DNA of 64,000 nt from Candidatus Streptomyces philanthi (GTDB lineage Bacteria; Actinomycetota; Actinomycetes; Streptomycetales; Streptomycetaceae). Shown here piece after piece: positions 1-9,585 of this stretch. The notes beneath the pieces are model-generated. The model ran no database searches, was not told the DNA's origin, and saw only the letters and a program-made list of their open reading frames with translations. Both the position numbers and the translations under genes were made by a program. Positions within the stretch are counted from its first letter, which is position 1. Every line of letters starts with the position of its first letter. The stretch covers positions 4,819,501 to 4,883,500 of the forward strand of contig CP073042.1 of assembly GCA_018114805.1 (NCBI GenBank), read 5' to 3'.

Positions 1-2431
1 ACCGCGCGCGCCGTCCGCGCGGTGCTGAGCGACGCGGGCATCGCGGCCGAGGTGCTCGTACGCCCGCGGCACATCGTCTCCGTGTACCGGGTGCGCTGCA
101 AACGCGGCGAGCTGTCCGGGGCGGACCTGGGGCGGCTGCTGGTGCTCGTCGGGGAGGACGCCGACTGTTACGCGGTCCTGGGCGAACTGCACACGTGTTT
201 CACACCGGTCATCTCGGAGTTCAAGGACTTCATCGCCGTACCGAAGTTCAACCTCTACCAGTCGCTGCACACCGCCGTCGCGGGCGAGGGCGGCAAGGTC
301 ATCGAGGTGCTCATCCGCACCCAGCAGATGCACAAGGTCGCCGAGGCGGGAGTGGTGGCGCTCGGCAACCCGTACGCCGCCGCGGCGGACGGGGCAGAGA
401 CCGCGGAACCAGGCGCGGCCCAGGCCGCCGACGGGGCGGGCGGCACCGGGGCGCCCGGCGGCCTCGGCGAGGCCGTGGACGGCGAGCGGGCGGATCCGAC
501 GCGGCCCGGCTGGCTGTCCCGGCTGCTGGACTGGCAGCGCGCCGTGTCGGACACGGACGCCTTCTGGTCCTCGCTCTGTGACGACCTTGCCCAGGACCGG
601 GAGATCACCGTGTTCGCTGCCGACGGCATCGTCCTCAGCGTTCCGGACGGGGCGAGCTGCGTGGACGCCGTGTACGCCCGGTACGGGGCGGTGGGGCACT
701 CCTGCGTGGGCGCCCGGGTCAACGGCCGTCTCGTCACGCTCAGCACGATGCTGGACGACGGGGACAGCGTGCAGTTCCTCATGACGACGGGGCGCGACGC
801 CGCGTCTTCCGGGCCCTCGCCGGAATGGCTCGCGCACGCGCGCACGCCCGCCGCGCGCATCGCCATCACGCACTGGCTCGCCGCCCACGCCACCCCGTCG
901 GAGCGGCCGACGCCTCCCGCCCCGGCGACCGGGCCCCGCCCCGCCCCTCACCCCGCCCACGGCGCCGCCGCCCCCGCACCCGACGCTCCGGAGGCGGACA
1001 GCGCGCAGGCGGATGCGCGCCGCCCGGGCGCCACGGTGCCCGACGTGAGAGCCCGCCGTACGGAGCAGGTGACGGCGGGCCACAGGCCGGACGGTGGCCA
1101 CGCGACGGACGAGACCCAGCGGCCTCACGTCCAGCCTGCTCCCACGCACGGGACGACGGAAGACGCCGTAACGGGGCACGGGGCGCGGGGCGTGGAGCGC
1201 CAGCCACGACATGGCACACGGGGCACGGAGCACGGAGCCCGGGGCGCGGAGCCTCCCAGCGGCCGTCCGGGCCGCGCAGGCCGACCGGTCCGCCACCGGT
1301 GCGCCGCCCGGCAGCACCGACGGCGCACCGGGCGCCGTCACCGGCGCGCCGGCCGGCGCCGAGCCCCGGTCGCGCGGCGCCGACCGCGTGCCGCCGTCCG
1401 CCGCGCGCGCCGAGGAGTCACCGGGTTCGGTCGCCGGCGACGGCACCGCCCCGGGCGTCGGTTCCCGCCCCGTCTCCGGCGCCGAGGGGCCACCGGGCGG
1501 CCCCGCAGCGGCGACCGACACCACGACCTCCCGTGCCGCAGCCACTCCCACCGCCACGCCCGTCACGCCCGTCAGCGGCACTCCGTTGAGCGAGACGGAG
1601 CCGTCCGCGCACGCGCCCGTCACGCCCACACAGGCCGCGGCCACTGCCGTCGAACCGGACACCCGAGGCGGCGACCGCGAGACCGCCGACGCGCGGCCCG
1701 CGCCCCAGGCGCAACGGTTCGCCACGGCACCCCACGGGGCGGGAACGGCCACCGCGGCAGCCGTCGCCGACGCCCGTGACGTGGCCGATGCTCCAGCCGA
1801 CTCCGACTCCGACTCCGACTCCGACTCCGACTCCGACTCCGACTCCGACTCCGACTCCGACTCCGACTCCGACTCCGACTCCACGGTGCGGACGGTGGCC
1901 TCGCCCGCGCGGGCCGCTACGGACGCACCGCCAGGCCCGCCCCCCGGCAGGCGACGGAGCGTCGGTGTGGTCGTGGACCAACCCGGCGCGACGGTGCGGT
2001 TGGCCGGGTGCTGCACGCCGGTGCCGCCCGACGAGGTCACCGCGTTCGCGGTACGGGGCCGGGCGGTGACCGTGCACCGGGTGCCGTGCCCGGCCGTGGC
2101 ACGGATGACCGAGGCCGGGCGGCAACCGGTCGCCGTGCGCTGGCAGACCGATGCCGACGCGGCGCCGGTCGGGTACCGCGTGACGCTGTGCGCCGAGGCG
2201 TTCAGCCGGCCCTACCTGCTCGCCGACCTCACCGAGGTCATCGCGGCTCAGGGCGCCGAGGTCGTATCCGCCGCCGTCGAGCCGCCGTACGAGCAGCGGG
2301 TGCGGCACACGTACACGCTGCAACTGCCCGACGCCGGCCGGCTGCCGGTGCTGATGCGCGCGATGCGCCAGGTGCCGAGCGTGTACGACGTCGTCCGCGC
2401 GGGGCACGAGCTGGCGGCGGCGGGGCTCTAG
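1..2431 (+). pseudogene. rshA: RelA/SpoT homologue RshA, 5' truncated by the window and frameshifted
   Basis: The gene enters from the left edge, and its reading frame is open from base 1. The first part reads as the C-terminal half of a (p)ppGpp synthetase domain: ECD-type CYAVLGELH, then FKDFIAVPKFNLYQSLHT and EVLIRTQQMH. A TGS domain follows at about nt 590-785. A long Ala/Pro-rich linker comes next, and then an ACT-like C-terminal domain (nt about 1960-2425, ending HELAAAGL). Synthetase and TGS lie in frame 1, but from about nt 1210-1290 the normal Streptomyces codon pattern switches to frame 2, so the ACT part needs a one-base shift. Frame 1 would otherwise run into Arg-rich nonsense and stop at 1779. 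The linker contains a Ser-Asp repeat. In S. coelicolor the rshA paralogue of relA lies just upstream of hflX, as here. Whether the hydrolase half exists cannot be seen. Confidence 0.78.
1799..1882 (+). repeat. GACTCC hexanucleotide repeat, 14 copies
   Basis: Fourteen perfect tandem copies of GACTCC inside the rshA linker encode (Asp-Ser)14 in the frame used by the ACT domain. Copy-number change would keep the frame. It is a disordered acidic spacer between the TGS and ACT domains. Confidence 0.95.
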
Positions 2432-2722
2432 CCGTAGCGACCGCGAGCGAGCGTCCTCGCTCGAGCTGGCACGTCGCGCACCGTAGCCGCCAGTAACGTT
2501 TCGCCGGCGCGGCCGCCGCCAGCCCCGCCACCGGTGAGCCGCGCGGCCCGCTCCCGCGACTCGTGCGGCCCGCCCCGTGTACCGAGACGGCGGACAAAAC
2601 CCGGGTGACCCTCGCGACGGTGCGTGGGACCATCGATGTGTCGACGCGTTGGCGGCCCGGGAATCGTTCGGGCCGGTCGAGCGTTATCGACACTGACCGT
2701 TCTCACACGACGTAAGGATCCA
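2432..2722. other. Intergenic region upstream of hflX
   Basis: About 290 bases between the rshA stop and the hflX start. I see no coding frame with Streptomyces codon bias and no strong hairpin. It presumably carries the hflX promoter, but no clear -35/-10 pair stands out. Confidence 0.4.
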
Positions 2723-4243
2723 ATGACAACCCCTTCCCAGCAGCAGTCGTTCCCCGCCGCGGATTCCTCGGACCGGCAGCGCCTTCCCGAGCACCTTCGG
2801 GCCGACGCCCTGATGGAAGAGGACGTTGCCTGGAGCTACGAGATCGACGAGGAGCGCGACGGCGAGCAGTACGACCGCTCCGAGCGGGCCGCTCTGCGTC
2901 GCGTGGCGGGCCTGTTCACCGAGTTGGAAGACGTCAGCGAGGTCGAGTACCGACAGCTCCGACTGGAGCGCGTCGTGCTGGTCGGCGTCTGGACCTCCTG
3001 CACCATGACGGACGCCGAGAACTCCCTCGCGGAGCTCGCGGCGCTCGCCGAGACGGCGGGCGCGTTGGTTCTCGACGGCGTCATCCAGCGCCGCCCCAAG
3101 CCCGATCCGGCCACCTACATCGGCTCCGGCAAGGCCCAGGAGCTGCGGGACATCGTGCTCGAGTCGGGCGCGGACACCGTCGTCTGCGACGGTGAACTCA
3201 GTCCCGGCCAGCTCATCCACCTCGAAGACGTCGTGAAGGTCAAGGTCGTTGACCGTACGGCGCTGATCCTCGACATCTTCGCTCAGCATGCCAAGTCGCG
3301 TGAGGGCAAGGCGCAGGTCGCGCTCGCGCAGATGCAGTACATGCTGCCGCGGCTGCGCGGTTGGGGTCAGTCGCTGTCCCGGCAGATGGGCGGCGGCAGT
3401 GGCGGCATGGCCACCCGTGGTCCCGGTGAGACGAAGATCGAGACGGACCGGCGCCGCATCCGCGAGAAGATGGCGAAGATGCGCCGGGAGATCGCCGAGA
3501 TGAAGACCGGACGCGACATCAAGCGGCAGGAGCGCAAGCGTCACAAGGTGCCGTCCGTCACCATCGCCGGCTACACCAACGCGGGCAAGTCGTCGCTGCT
3601 CAACCGCCTCACCGGGGCCGGGGTGCTGGTGGAGAACGCCCTGTTCGCCACCCTGGACCCGACGGTGCGCCGGGCCGAGACGCCCAGCGGCCGGCTCTAC
3701 ACCCTCGCCGACACCGTGGGATTCGTACGGCACCTGCCGCACCACCTCGTCGAGGCGTTCCGTTCCACGATGGAGGAGGTCGCGGACTCCGACCTGATCC
3801 TGCACGTGGTGGACGGCTCGCATCCGGCACCGGAGGAGCAGTTGGCGGCCGTGCGTGAGGTGATCCGGGACGTGGGCGCCGTGGACGTGCCGGAGATCTT
3901 GGTGGTCAACAAGGCGGACGCGGCGGACCCCGTGGTGCTGCAACGGCTGCTGCGCATCGAGCCGCACGCGATCGCCGTGTCGGCGCGCTCCGGGCAGGGC
4001 CTCGCCGAGCTGCTGGCGCTCATCGACGCGGAGCTGCCCAGGCCGAGCGTGGAGATCGAGGTGCTGGTGCCGTACACGCGCGGAGGCCTGGTCTCGCGTA
4101 CGCACGCTGAGGGCGAGGTGATCTCCGAGGAGCACACGTCGGAGGGCACGTTGCTCAAGGCCTGGGTGCACGCGGAGCTGGCGGCGGAACTGCAGCCGTA
4201 CCTGCCCGTGGGCTCTGCCGGCAGCCAGGCGATCATCGCCTGA
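2723..4243 (+). CDS. hflX: GTPase HflX, ribosome-associated
   Basis: A 506-residue protein of the HflX branch of TRAFAC GTPases, which bind the large ribosomal subunit and rescue stalled ribosomes. The N-terminal HflX domain contains the glycine-rich loop MGGGSGGMATRGPGE and a basic coiled-coil segment (about residues 235-275). The G domain follows: Walker A GYTNAGKSS at about residues 283-291, switch region TLDPTVRR, DTVGFVRHLPH, and NKAD near residue 395. The chosen ATG (MTTPSQQQ) has TAAGGA upstream; an in-frame extension to 2624 has no ribosome site. The gene runs towards a strong terminator shared with the convergent peptidase gene. The reading frame is intact and all G motifs are present. 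Confidence 0.95.
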   Translation: MTTPSQQQSFPAADSSDRQRLPEHLRADALMEEDVAWSYEIDEERDGEQYDRSERAALRRVAGLFTELEDVSEVEYRQLRLERVVLVGVWTSCTMTDAENSLAELAALAETAGALVLDGVIQRRPKPDPATYIGSGKAQELRDIVLESGADTVVCDGELSPGQLIHLEDVVKVKVVDRTALILDIFAQHAKSREGKAQVALAQMQYMLPRLRGWGQSLSRQMGGGSGGMATRGPGETKIETDRRRIREKMAKMRREIAEMKTGRDIKRQERKRHKVPSVTIAGYTNAGKSSLLNRLTGAGVLVENALFATLDPTVRRAETPSGRLYTLADTVGFVRHLPHHLVEAFRSTMEEVADSDLILHVVDGSHPAPEEQLAAVREVIRDVGAVDVPEILVVNKADAADPVVLQRLLRIEPHAIAVSARSGQGLAELLALIDAELPRPSVEIEVLVPYTRGGLVSRTHAEGEVISEEHTSEGTLLKAWVHAELAAELQPYLPVGSAGSQAIIA

Positions 4244-4396
4244 CCCGCACCGCCCCGGTCTCCTCGGCTGACCCGCTTCACCGTCTCGGCCGGTCGGTAC
4301 CCAGTCTCGGCTGGTCGGTACCCGGACCCGGTAGCGTCGCGGCGTGACACCGTCGCGCCCTCCCGGTCCGCCGAAGCGGGAGCCCGAGAGCACGTC

Positions 4397-4442
4397 GAGG
4401 GCCCGTTCCCTCCCCACTGTCTGGGGGAGGGAACGGGCCCTC
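4397..4442. terminator. Bidirectional terminator between hflX and the peptidase gene
   Basis: A perfect 19-bp inverted repeat, GAGGGCCCGTTCCCTCCCC at 4397-4415 and its complement at 4424-4442, with an 8-base loop. It lies between two convergent genes. Confidence 0.85.
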
Positions 4443-4575
4443 TGTCGTAGCCGTACGGCACCCGGCGGCCCGGCCGCGCCGGGCCGGAACACGAGTCGGC
4501 CCGGCGCCGTGAACCCGGGCGCCGGGCCGACCGCGCCGGGCGCTCACCCCCGGGGTGCGCGCCCGACGCTCACAC

Positions 4576-5796
4576 TTACCGGTTGGCGAACTTCTTGCTC
4601 ACCGTGTTGTAGACGCCCTTCGCCTCGTCGCCCAGGTGCGGGCCGGCCAGCCAGGTGGCGTTGGCCGGGTCGATCGAGGTGTTGGACACCAGGGCCGGCT
4701 GGCCATCCTGGCCCTTGGCGACCCAGCCGCCACCGGATGAACCGGCGGTCATCCGGCAACCGATGCGGTACATCGTCGGCTGCGCGGTGTCCAGCGAGAG
4801 CCGGCCCGGCTTGTCCGTGCACTGGTGCATGGACTGGCCGTCGAACGGCGGGGTCGCCGGGTAGCCGGTGGCCGTCATGTCCTCGATCGACTCCACCGGC
4901 GGAGCGTCGAACTCGACCGGCAGCGCCCCGCCGACGGTCTCCTCAAGCGACTTGCCGCTGCCGTCCTCCGGCTTGACCTTCAGCGCGGCGAAGTCGTACG
5001 GCGGGCCCTGGCCACCCACCTTGGCACCCCGCTCGATCCACTGGTCGGAGGTCTGCGCCCACTCGGCCCACCACAGGCCCTTCGGTGCGATCTGCTCCTT
5101 GGGCGCGTTCTCCAACTCCGCCGCCGACAGGCCGCTGTCGTTGTACGAGGGCACGAACATGACGTTGCGGTACCAGCCGCCGCCCTTGCCCGCGTGCACA
5201 CAGTGGCCCGCGGTCCACACCATGTTGGACTTGCCCGGGTTCGCCGGGTCCTTCACCACGGTCGCGGAGCAGACCATCGAGCCCTCGGGGCCGTCGAAGA
5301 AGACCTTCCCCGCCTGCGGCGCGTTCGCGCTGTACGGGGTCTGCACCTGCTGCGCGTTCACCGGCTGCGGTTCGGGGTCGGTCACGCCCTGGTCGTCGGC
5401 GATGTCGTCCTCGACCGGCTGGTCGGGCTCCTCGGCGTCCTTCATCCGGTCCGAGTCCCACAGGTCCTCGATGATGGGGTTGATGAAGTCGCCTGCCTCG
5501 CGCAGCCACTCCTTGTCGAAGTCCTTCCAGGCCCCGTCCTTCCACTTGTCCAGGTCGAGGCCGAGGTTCTCGAGCTTGTCGTTCAGGTCGCTCGGCAGCG
5601 CCAGCTCGTTCGACCCCTGCTCGGCGGACGAACTCGGGGTGGAGCCGCCCTCGTCGTCCGAGGGGCCACAGGAGGCGACGGTGAGCGCCAGGACGGCGGT
5701 CAGCGCCGCCGCGGTCAGCGCGGACGAGGAGTTCCAGGCGCGCGATGGCCGCCGCTTGCCGCGCTGGCGAGAGCTGGATGGACGCATGGATGGCAT
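4576..5796 (-). CDS. Secreted trypsin-like serine peptidase, lipoprotein
   Basis: A 406-residue predicted exported peptidase. The N-terminus is basic, followed by a hydrophobic stretch and a lipobox LTVASC at about residues 38-43, so it is probably anchored as a lipoprotein. An acidic Ser/Asp-rich spacer follows. The catalytic domain of the S1/S7-like fold starts near residue 190: His in WTAGHC, a candidate Asp in YDFAALKV, and Ser in AGSSGGGW. The start is supported by GGGGGAG eight bases upstream; a second ATG three codons in is possible. The natural substrate is unknown. It converges with hflX and is transcribed away from the siderophore region. Confidence 0.85.
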   Translation of the reverse strand: MPSMRPSSSRQRGKRRPSRAWNSSSALTAAALTAVLALTVASCGPSDDEGGSTPSSSAEQGSNELALPSDLNDKLENLGLDLDKWKDGAWKDFDKEWLREAGDFINPIIEDLWDSDRMKDAEEPDQPVEDDIADDQGVTDPEPQPVNAQQVQTPYSANAPQAGKVFFDGPEGSMVCSATVVKDPANPGKSNMVWTAGHCVHAGKGGGWYRNVMFVPSYNDSGLSAAELENAPKEQIAPKGLWWAEWAQTSDQWIERGAKVGGQGPPYDFAALKVKPEDGSGKSLEETVGGALPVEFDAPPVESIEDMTATGYPATPPFDGQSMHQCTDKPGRLSLDTAQPTMYRIGCRMTAGSSGGGWVAKGQDGQPALVSNTSIDPANATWLAGPHLGDEAKGVYNTVSKKFANR

Positions 5797-6263
5797 GGGT
5801 GCAACTCCCCCTGGAATGTTCGGGCCGCTCGGTAAGCGACTACAAGCGATCTGTATGTGTCATGTACCGCCCTGGTTGAGGGCGGCCCCCCACTATGCCG
5901 GTGCCGCGTACGACGGCCGAACGCGGGTCCCCGGTTCCGCGACGTCAGAGATCTGCCACCGAACCGTGATTCGGCGCGGCCCGCGTCGTTGGTACGTACG
6001 GCGCGCCCCGCCCATCGTCCGAGGCCGGCATCGCCCAGCACCGGCGCCACCCCGAAACGCCCCGCCACGCGTCGTTGCCACGCCGTCGCCATAACAGTGC
6101 CCCGGCGGCGGTCGATGGCCGAAGCCCCGACGGCGACGGTGCGCCGAGCAAGCCCCCGCACACCCGCCATGCCCAGGCCCTGGGCCCGTCCCGCACGGCC
6201 AGCCGATGAAGGAGGAAGGCGCATCCCGCGGGCCCAGCGCCCCCGTCACGCGCCGCACACCGT
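5797..6263. other. Intergenic region between peptidase and siderophore genes
   Basis: About 470 bases with no supported gene. I looked for a DmdR/IdeR iron box (TTAGGTTAGGCTCACCTAA type), which would be expected ahead of siderophore genes, and did not find one. A GGAGG-containing run near 6208-6218 has no start codon at a usable distance. Confidence 0.4.
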
Positions 6264-8555
6264 ATGAACCCAGCCTCCGGAGCCGACGCGCTGTCGGGCG
6301 CTCTCGTTCCGTTCGTCCCCGGACATGCCCGTCGCGGCCGCGGGCCGCTCCCGCCGGGCGCGTCTCCTCCTTCGACCCGCTGGACCACGCTGACCCACAC
6401 ACCGCGGCCGACGTGTCGGCCGTCGAGAACCTGTTGCGGTGCTGGGTGCGCGAGACGAACACGGTGCCGCCCGAGGGGGACGTGCTGTGGCTTCCGCTCG
6501 CGGCCAGCGGCCTCGCCCTCCTCGTCCCCGTGACCTACTGGTCGGCGACCGGCTGGTACCGCTTCGGCCGCCCCGCCCTGGTGGGCGGCCCCACCGACGC
6601 CCCGGCCGTGGACGCCCCACCCTGGCCGCGCTGCTCAGCCGGGAGGCCGCCTACGGCGCCGCCCGCCGCACCGCTCCGTCGCGTGGCGGCGCGCCGCTCG
6701 CCGGCACCGGTCCTGAGATCGGAACTGAGACCGGCCCGGCCCCGGGCGGCCCGGCGCCGTGGTCCCCGTGCCCACCGGGCCCGGCTGAGGCGGCGCATCC
6801 CGGGGACGGTGCCAGCGAAGCCGACCGTGCCCGCCGCGGGGCGGCACCGGGTGACGCGCTGGCCCCGGGGGAGGAGGAGATCTACCCGGTCGAGGGCGCC
6901 CAGGGCAGCGTGTACGGCGGCGACGGCGCGCCCCCCGGCGCCGTACGACACGACGGGCGCGCTGGACAGCGCCTACGGTACCCTCGACGGCGTCGCCGAC
7001 GCCACGGCCGCCCTCGCCGACGCGTTCAGCGCCGAGCACGAAGCGGGGTACGGGCCGGAGGAGGGGACCGACGGTGCGGCGTACGGTGCGCCGGAGGGCG
7101 CGACCGGGGGCGGCTCCGAACTCGTGGGCCGGGTCGCGGACTCGGTGCGGCGCACCGCCGCCTTCATCGCCGGTCGCCGCGCCGCCCCGGGCGATCCCTG
7201 TATGAGCGGCGCCTTCCTCAGCGGCGAGCAGTCGCTCCTGTTCGGCCACCCGCTGCACACCCCACGCCCAAGAGCCGCGAGGGGCTCTCCGAGGCGGAGG
7301 CCCGGGCGTACTCGCCCGAGCTGCGCGGTTCGTTTCCGCTGCACTGGTTGGCCGTACGTCCCTCCGTACTCGCCGCCGACTTGGCCTGGACCGAGCGCGG
7401 CCGCACCGTACCCGCCGAGCGGCTCGTCACCATGGTCGCCGGCCCGCTGCCGACGCTGCCCGACGGCATGGTCCCCCTGCCGCTGCACCCCTGGCAGGCG
7501 CACGAGATCCGGCACCGCAGCGCGGTGCGGGCGCTGACCGACGCGGGTCTGGTACGCGACCTCGGCCTGGCCGGCGAACCCTGGCACCCCACGTCGTCGG
7601 TGCGCACCGTCTACCGTCCCCCGCCGGCCGCGCCATGCTCAAGCTCTCCCTCGGGCTGCGCATCACCAACTCCCGCCGCGAGAAACTCCGCAAGGAACTG
7701 CTGCGCGGCGTCGAGGTGCACCGGTTGCTCCGAAGCGGCCTCGCCAAGGAGTGGCGGGCCGCCTGGCCCGGCAAGCTGGGCTTCGACATCGTCCGCGACC
7801 CCGCCTGGCTTGCCGTCGACGGTCTCGACGGCGAGCCGGTGACCGGCGTGGACGTCATCATCTGGCACAACCCCATCGCCGTCGACGACGACGTGGTGTG
7901 CCTGGCGGGACTCGTCTCGCCCCGCCCGTGGCCGGGCCAGCGGGCGCTGCGCTCGCGGCTGGCCGCCCCCACCGGCCGATCCGTCGGCGCCGTGTCGACG
8001 GAGTGGTTCCTGCGCTACCTGCACACCGTCGTCCGGCCGCTCCTGTGGCTGGACGGAGCGGCCGGCGTCGCGCTCGAAGCCCACCAGCAGAACACCCTCG
8101 TACACCTCGACGCCGACGGTTGGCCCGTCGGCGGCCGCTGCCGCGACAACCAGGGCTACTACTTCCGCGAGTCCCGGCGTACGGAACTCGACCACCGGCT
8201 GCCCGGCATCGGCGCGGCCAGTGACACGTTCGTCTCCGACGCCGTCGCCGACGAACGCTTCGCCTACTACCTGGGCGTCAACAACGTGTTCGGCCTCATC
8301 GGCGCGTTCGGCGCCCAACGGCTCGGCGACGAGCCCCTGCTGCTCGCCGCCTTCCGCCGCTTCCTGCGCGAGGCCAGCCGCCAACCAGCCGCGTCCCGCT
8401 CCTCCCTGCCCGTCCGACTTCTGGAAGCGCCCACCCTGCGCTCCAAGGCCAACCTGCTCACCCGGCTCCACGGCCTGGACGAACTGGTCGGGCCGGTGGA
8501 CACGCAGTCCGTTTACGTCACCATCGCCAACCCCGTCGTCACCTCTGCCCCCTGA
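6264..8555 (+). pseudogene. IucA/IucC-family NIS siderophore synthetase, multiply frameshifted (first copy)
   Basis: NIS synthetases join a citrate-type carboxylate to an amine using ATP. The similarity is continuous but jumps frames. Frame 2 gives AVENLLRCWVRETNTVPPEG (about 6370-6610). Frame 1 gives LAALLSREAAYGA. Frame 2 gives SGEQSLLFGHPLHTPRP (to about 7260). Frame 1 gives PLPLHPWQAHEIR and SSVRTVYRP (to about 7620). Frame 3 gives LKLSLGLRITNSRREKL, GVALEAHQQNTLVHLD and the C-terminus (to 8555). That is at least four shifts, near 6615, 6940, 7262 and 7620. The last 300 codons include the FhuF-like C-terminal region and are uninterrupted. The start is uncertain; ATG 6264 would need one more shift near 6350. 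The product cannot be made in full as written. Confidence 0.75.
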
Positions 8556-8598
8556 ACCCGCGAATCTGCCCCCTGAACCCCGCGAACCGGAAACCGCC

Positions 8599-9562
8599 AT
8601 GCCCCCCACCGATCCCGCGCCCGACCCGACGCCACCGCCGACCCGGCGGCGGGCGCGGGCCCGCCCCACCTCAGCCCCCTCCGCCTCCGACCTCGCAGCC
8701 GCTCCGCCCGCGGTGGGGCAGGCCCGACCCCGCGGGCCGCGGCTCCTCCGGCACACGCCTGCGACGACACCGTCGATCTCTGGCTTACCGCACTCCACGA
8801 AACTCCGCCTTCCACCGGAGCCGCGCCCTCCGCCTCGTCCCCCCGACCCGTCGACGGTCGCTGGGCGGGAGGGGTGGACCCGGCCGCTCCTCCCGCGTAC
8901 CCATCCGGACCGGGGCTGGCTGCCCAGGCGGTAGCGGCGCCCCCCGGCCCGGCCCGCCCGGCTCACGGCGCCGTTCCCGCCCCCCACGGCCGGCCTCATC
9001 GGCGACGTCGAACGCTGGGGGCCGGCCACCATGCCCTTCGGCGCCTTCTCGCTCGTATCGGTCTCCATCCAGCGAGACTTGCCGCTCCTCACCCGCTGGA
9101 TGAACGATCCGTCGGTGGCCGCCTTTCTGGGAACTCGCCGGACCCGAACACGTCACCGAGCACCACCTGCGGGCCCAACTCGACGGGGACGGGCGCAGCC
9201 TGCCCTGCCTCGGCGTGCTCGACTGGGTGCCCATCGGTTACTGGGAGGTCTACCGCGCTGACCTGGACCCGCTGGCCCGCCACTACCCGGCCCGCCCCCA
9301 CGACACCGGCCTGCATCTGTTGATCGGTGGCGTGACGGACCGGGGCCGGGACATCGGCACAGCCCTGCTCCGCGCGGTCGCCGACCTCGTGTTGGACCAC
9401 CGGCCCGACTGCGGCCGCGTGATCGCCGAGCCCGACCTGCGTAATACCCCCTCCATCGCGGCCTTCCTCGGCGCCGGATTCCGCTTCGGCGCCGAGGTGG
9501 CCCTCCCCGGCAAGCGCGCGGCCCTGATGGTTCGGGACCGGGCGCTACGCCACCTCCTGTGA
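8599..9562 (+). pseudogene. Siderophore GNAT acyltransferase (IucB/RhbD-type), frameshifted
   Basis: The C-terminal part is a GNAT domain of the type that acylates hydroxylamine or diamine groups for NIS siderophores. Frame 1 carries LLTRWMNDPSVAAF (to about 9123). Frame 2 continues WELAGPEHVTEHHLRAQLDG, PIGYWEVYRADLDPLARHYP, then GVTDRGRDIGTALLRAVADL (the acetyl-CoA loop) and LRNTPSIAAFLGAGFRF. The 1-to-2 jump looks like one extra T in TTTCTGG near 9123. Upstream, the N-terminal region (DDTVDLWLTALHE) sits in frame 3 between about 8740 and 8985, so two further shifts are needed if ATG 8599 is the start. The gene lies between two IucA/IucC genes, which suggests one siderophore operon. Confidence 0.7.
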
Positions 9563-9585
9563 CCTCCGGCACCGAGGAGCCCACC

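Noticed and set aside
1799-1882. Repeat array considered as a CRISPR-like element
   Set aside because: Units are 6 bp with no spacers and encode (Asp-Ser)n inside a gene; the same holds for 9601-9654. No CRISPR array or cas gene is present.
5797-6263. Iron box ahead of the siderophore operon
   Set aside because: Searched by eye on both strands for GGTTAGGCT-type cores; none found.
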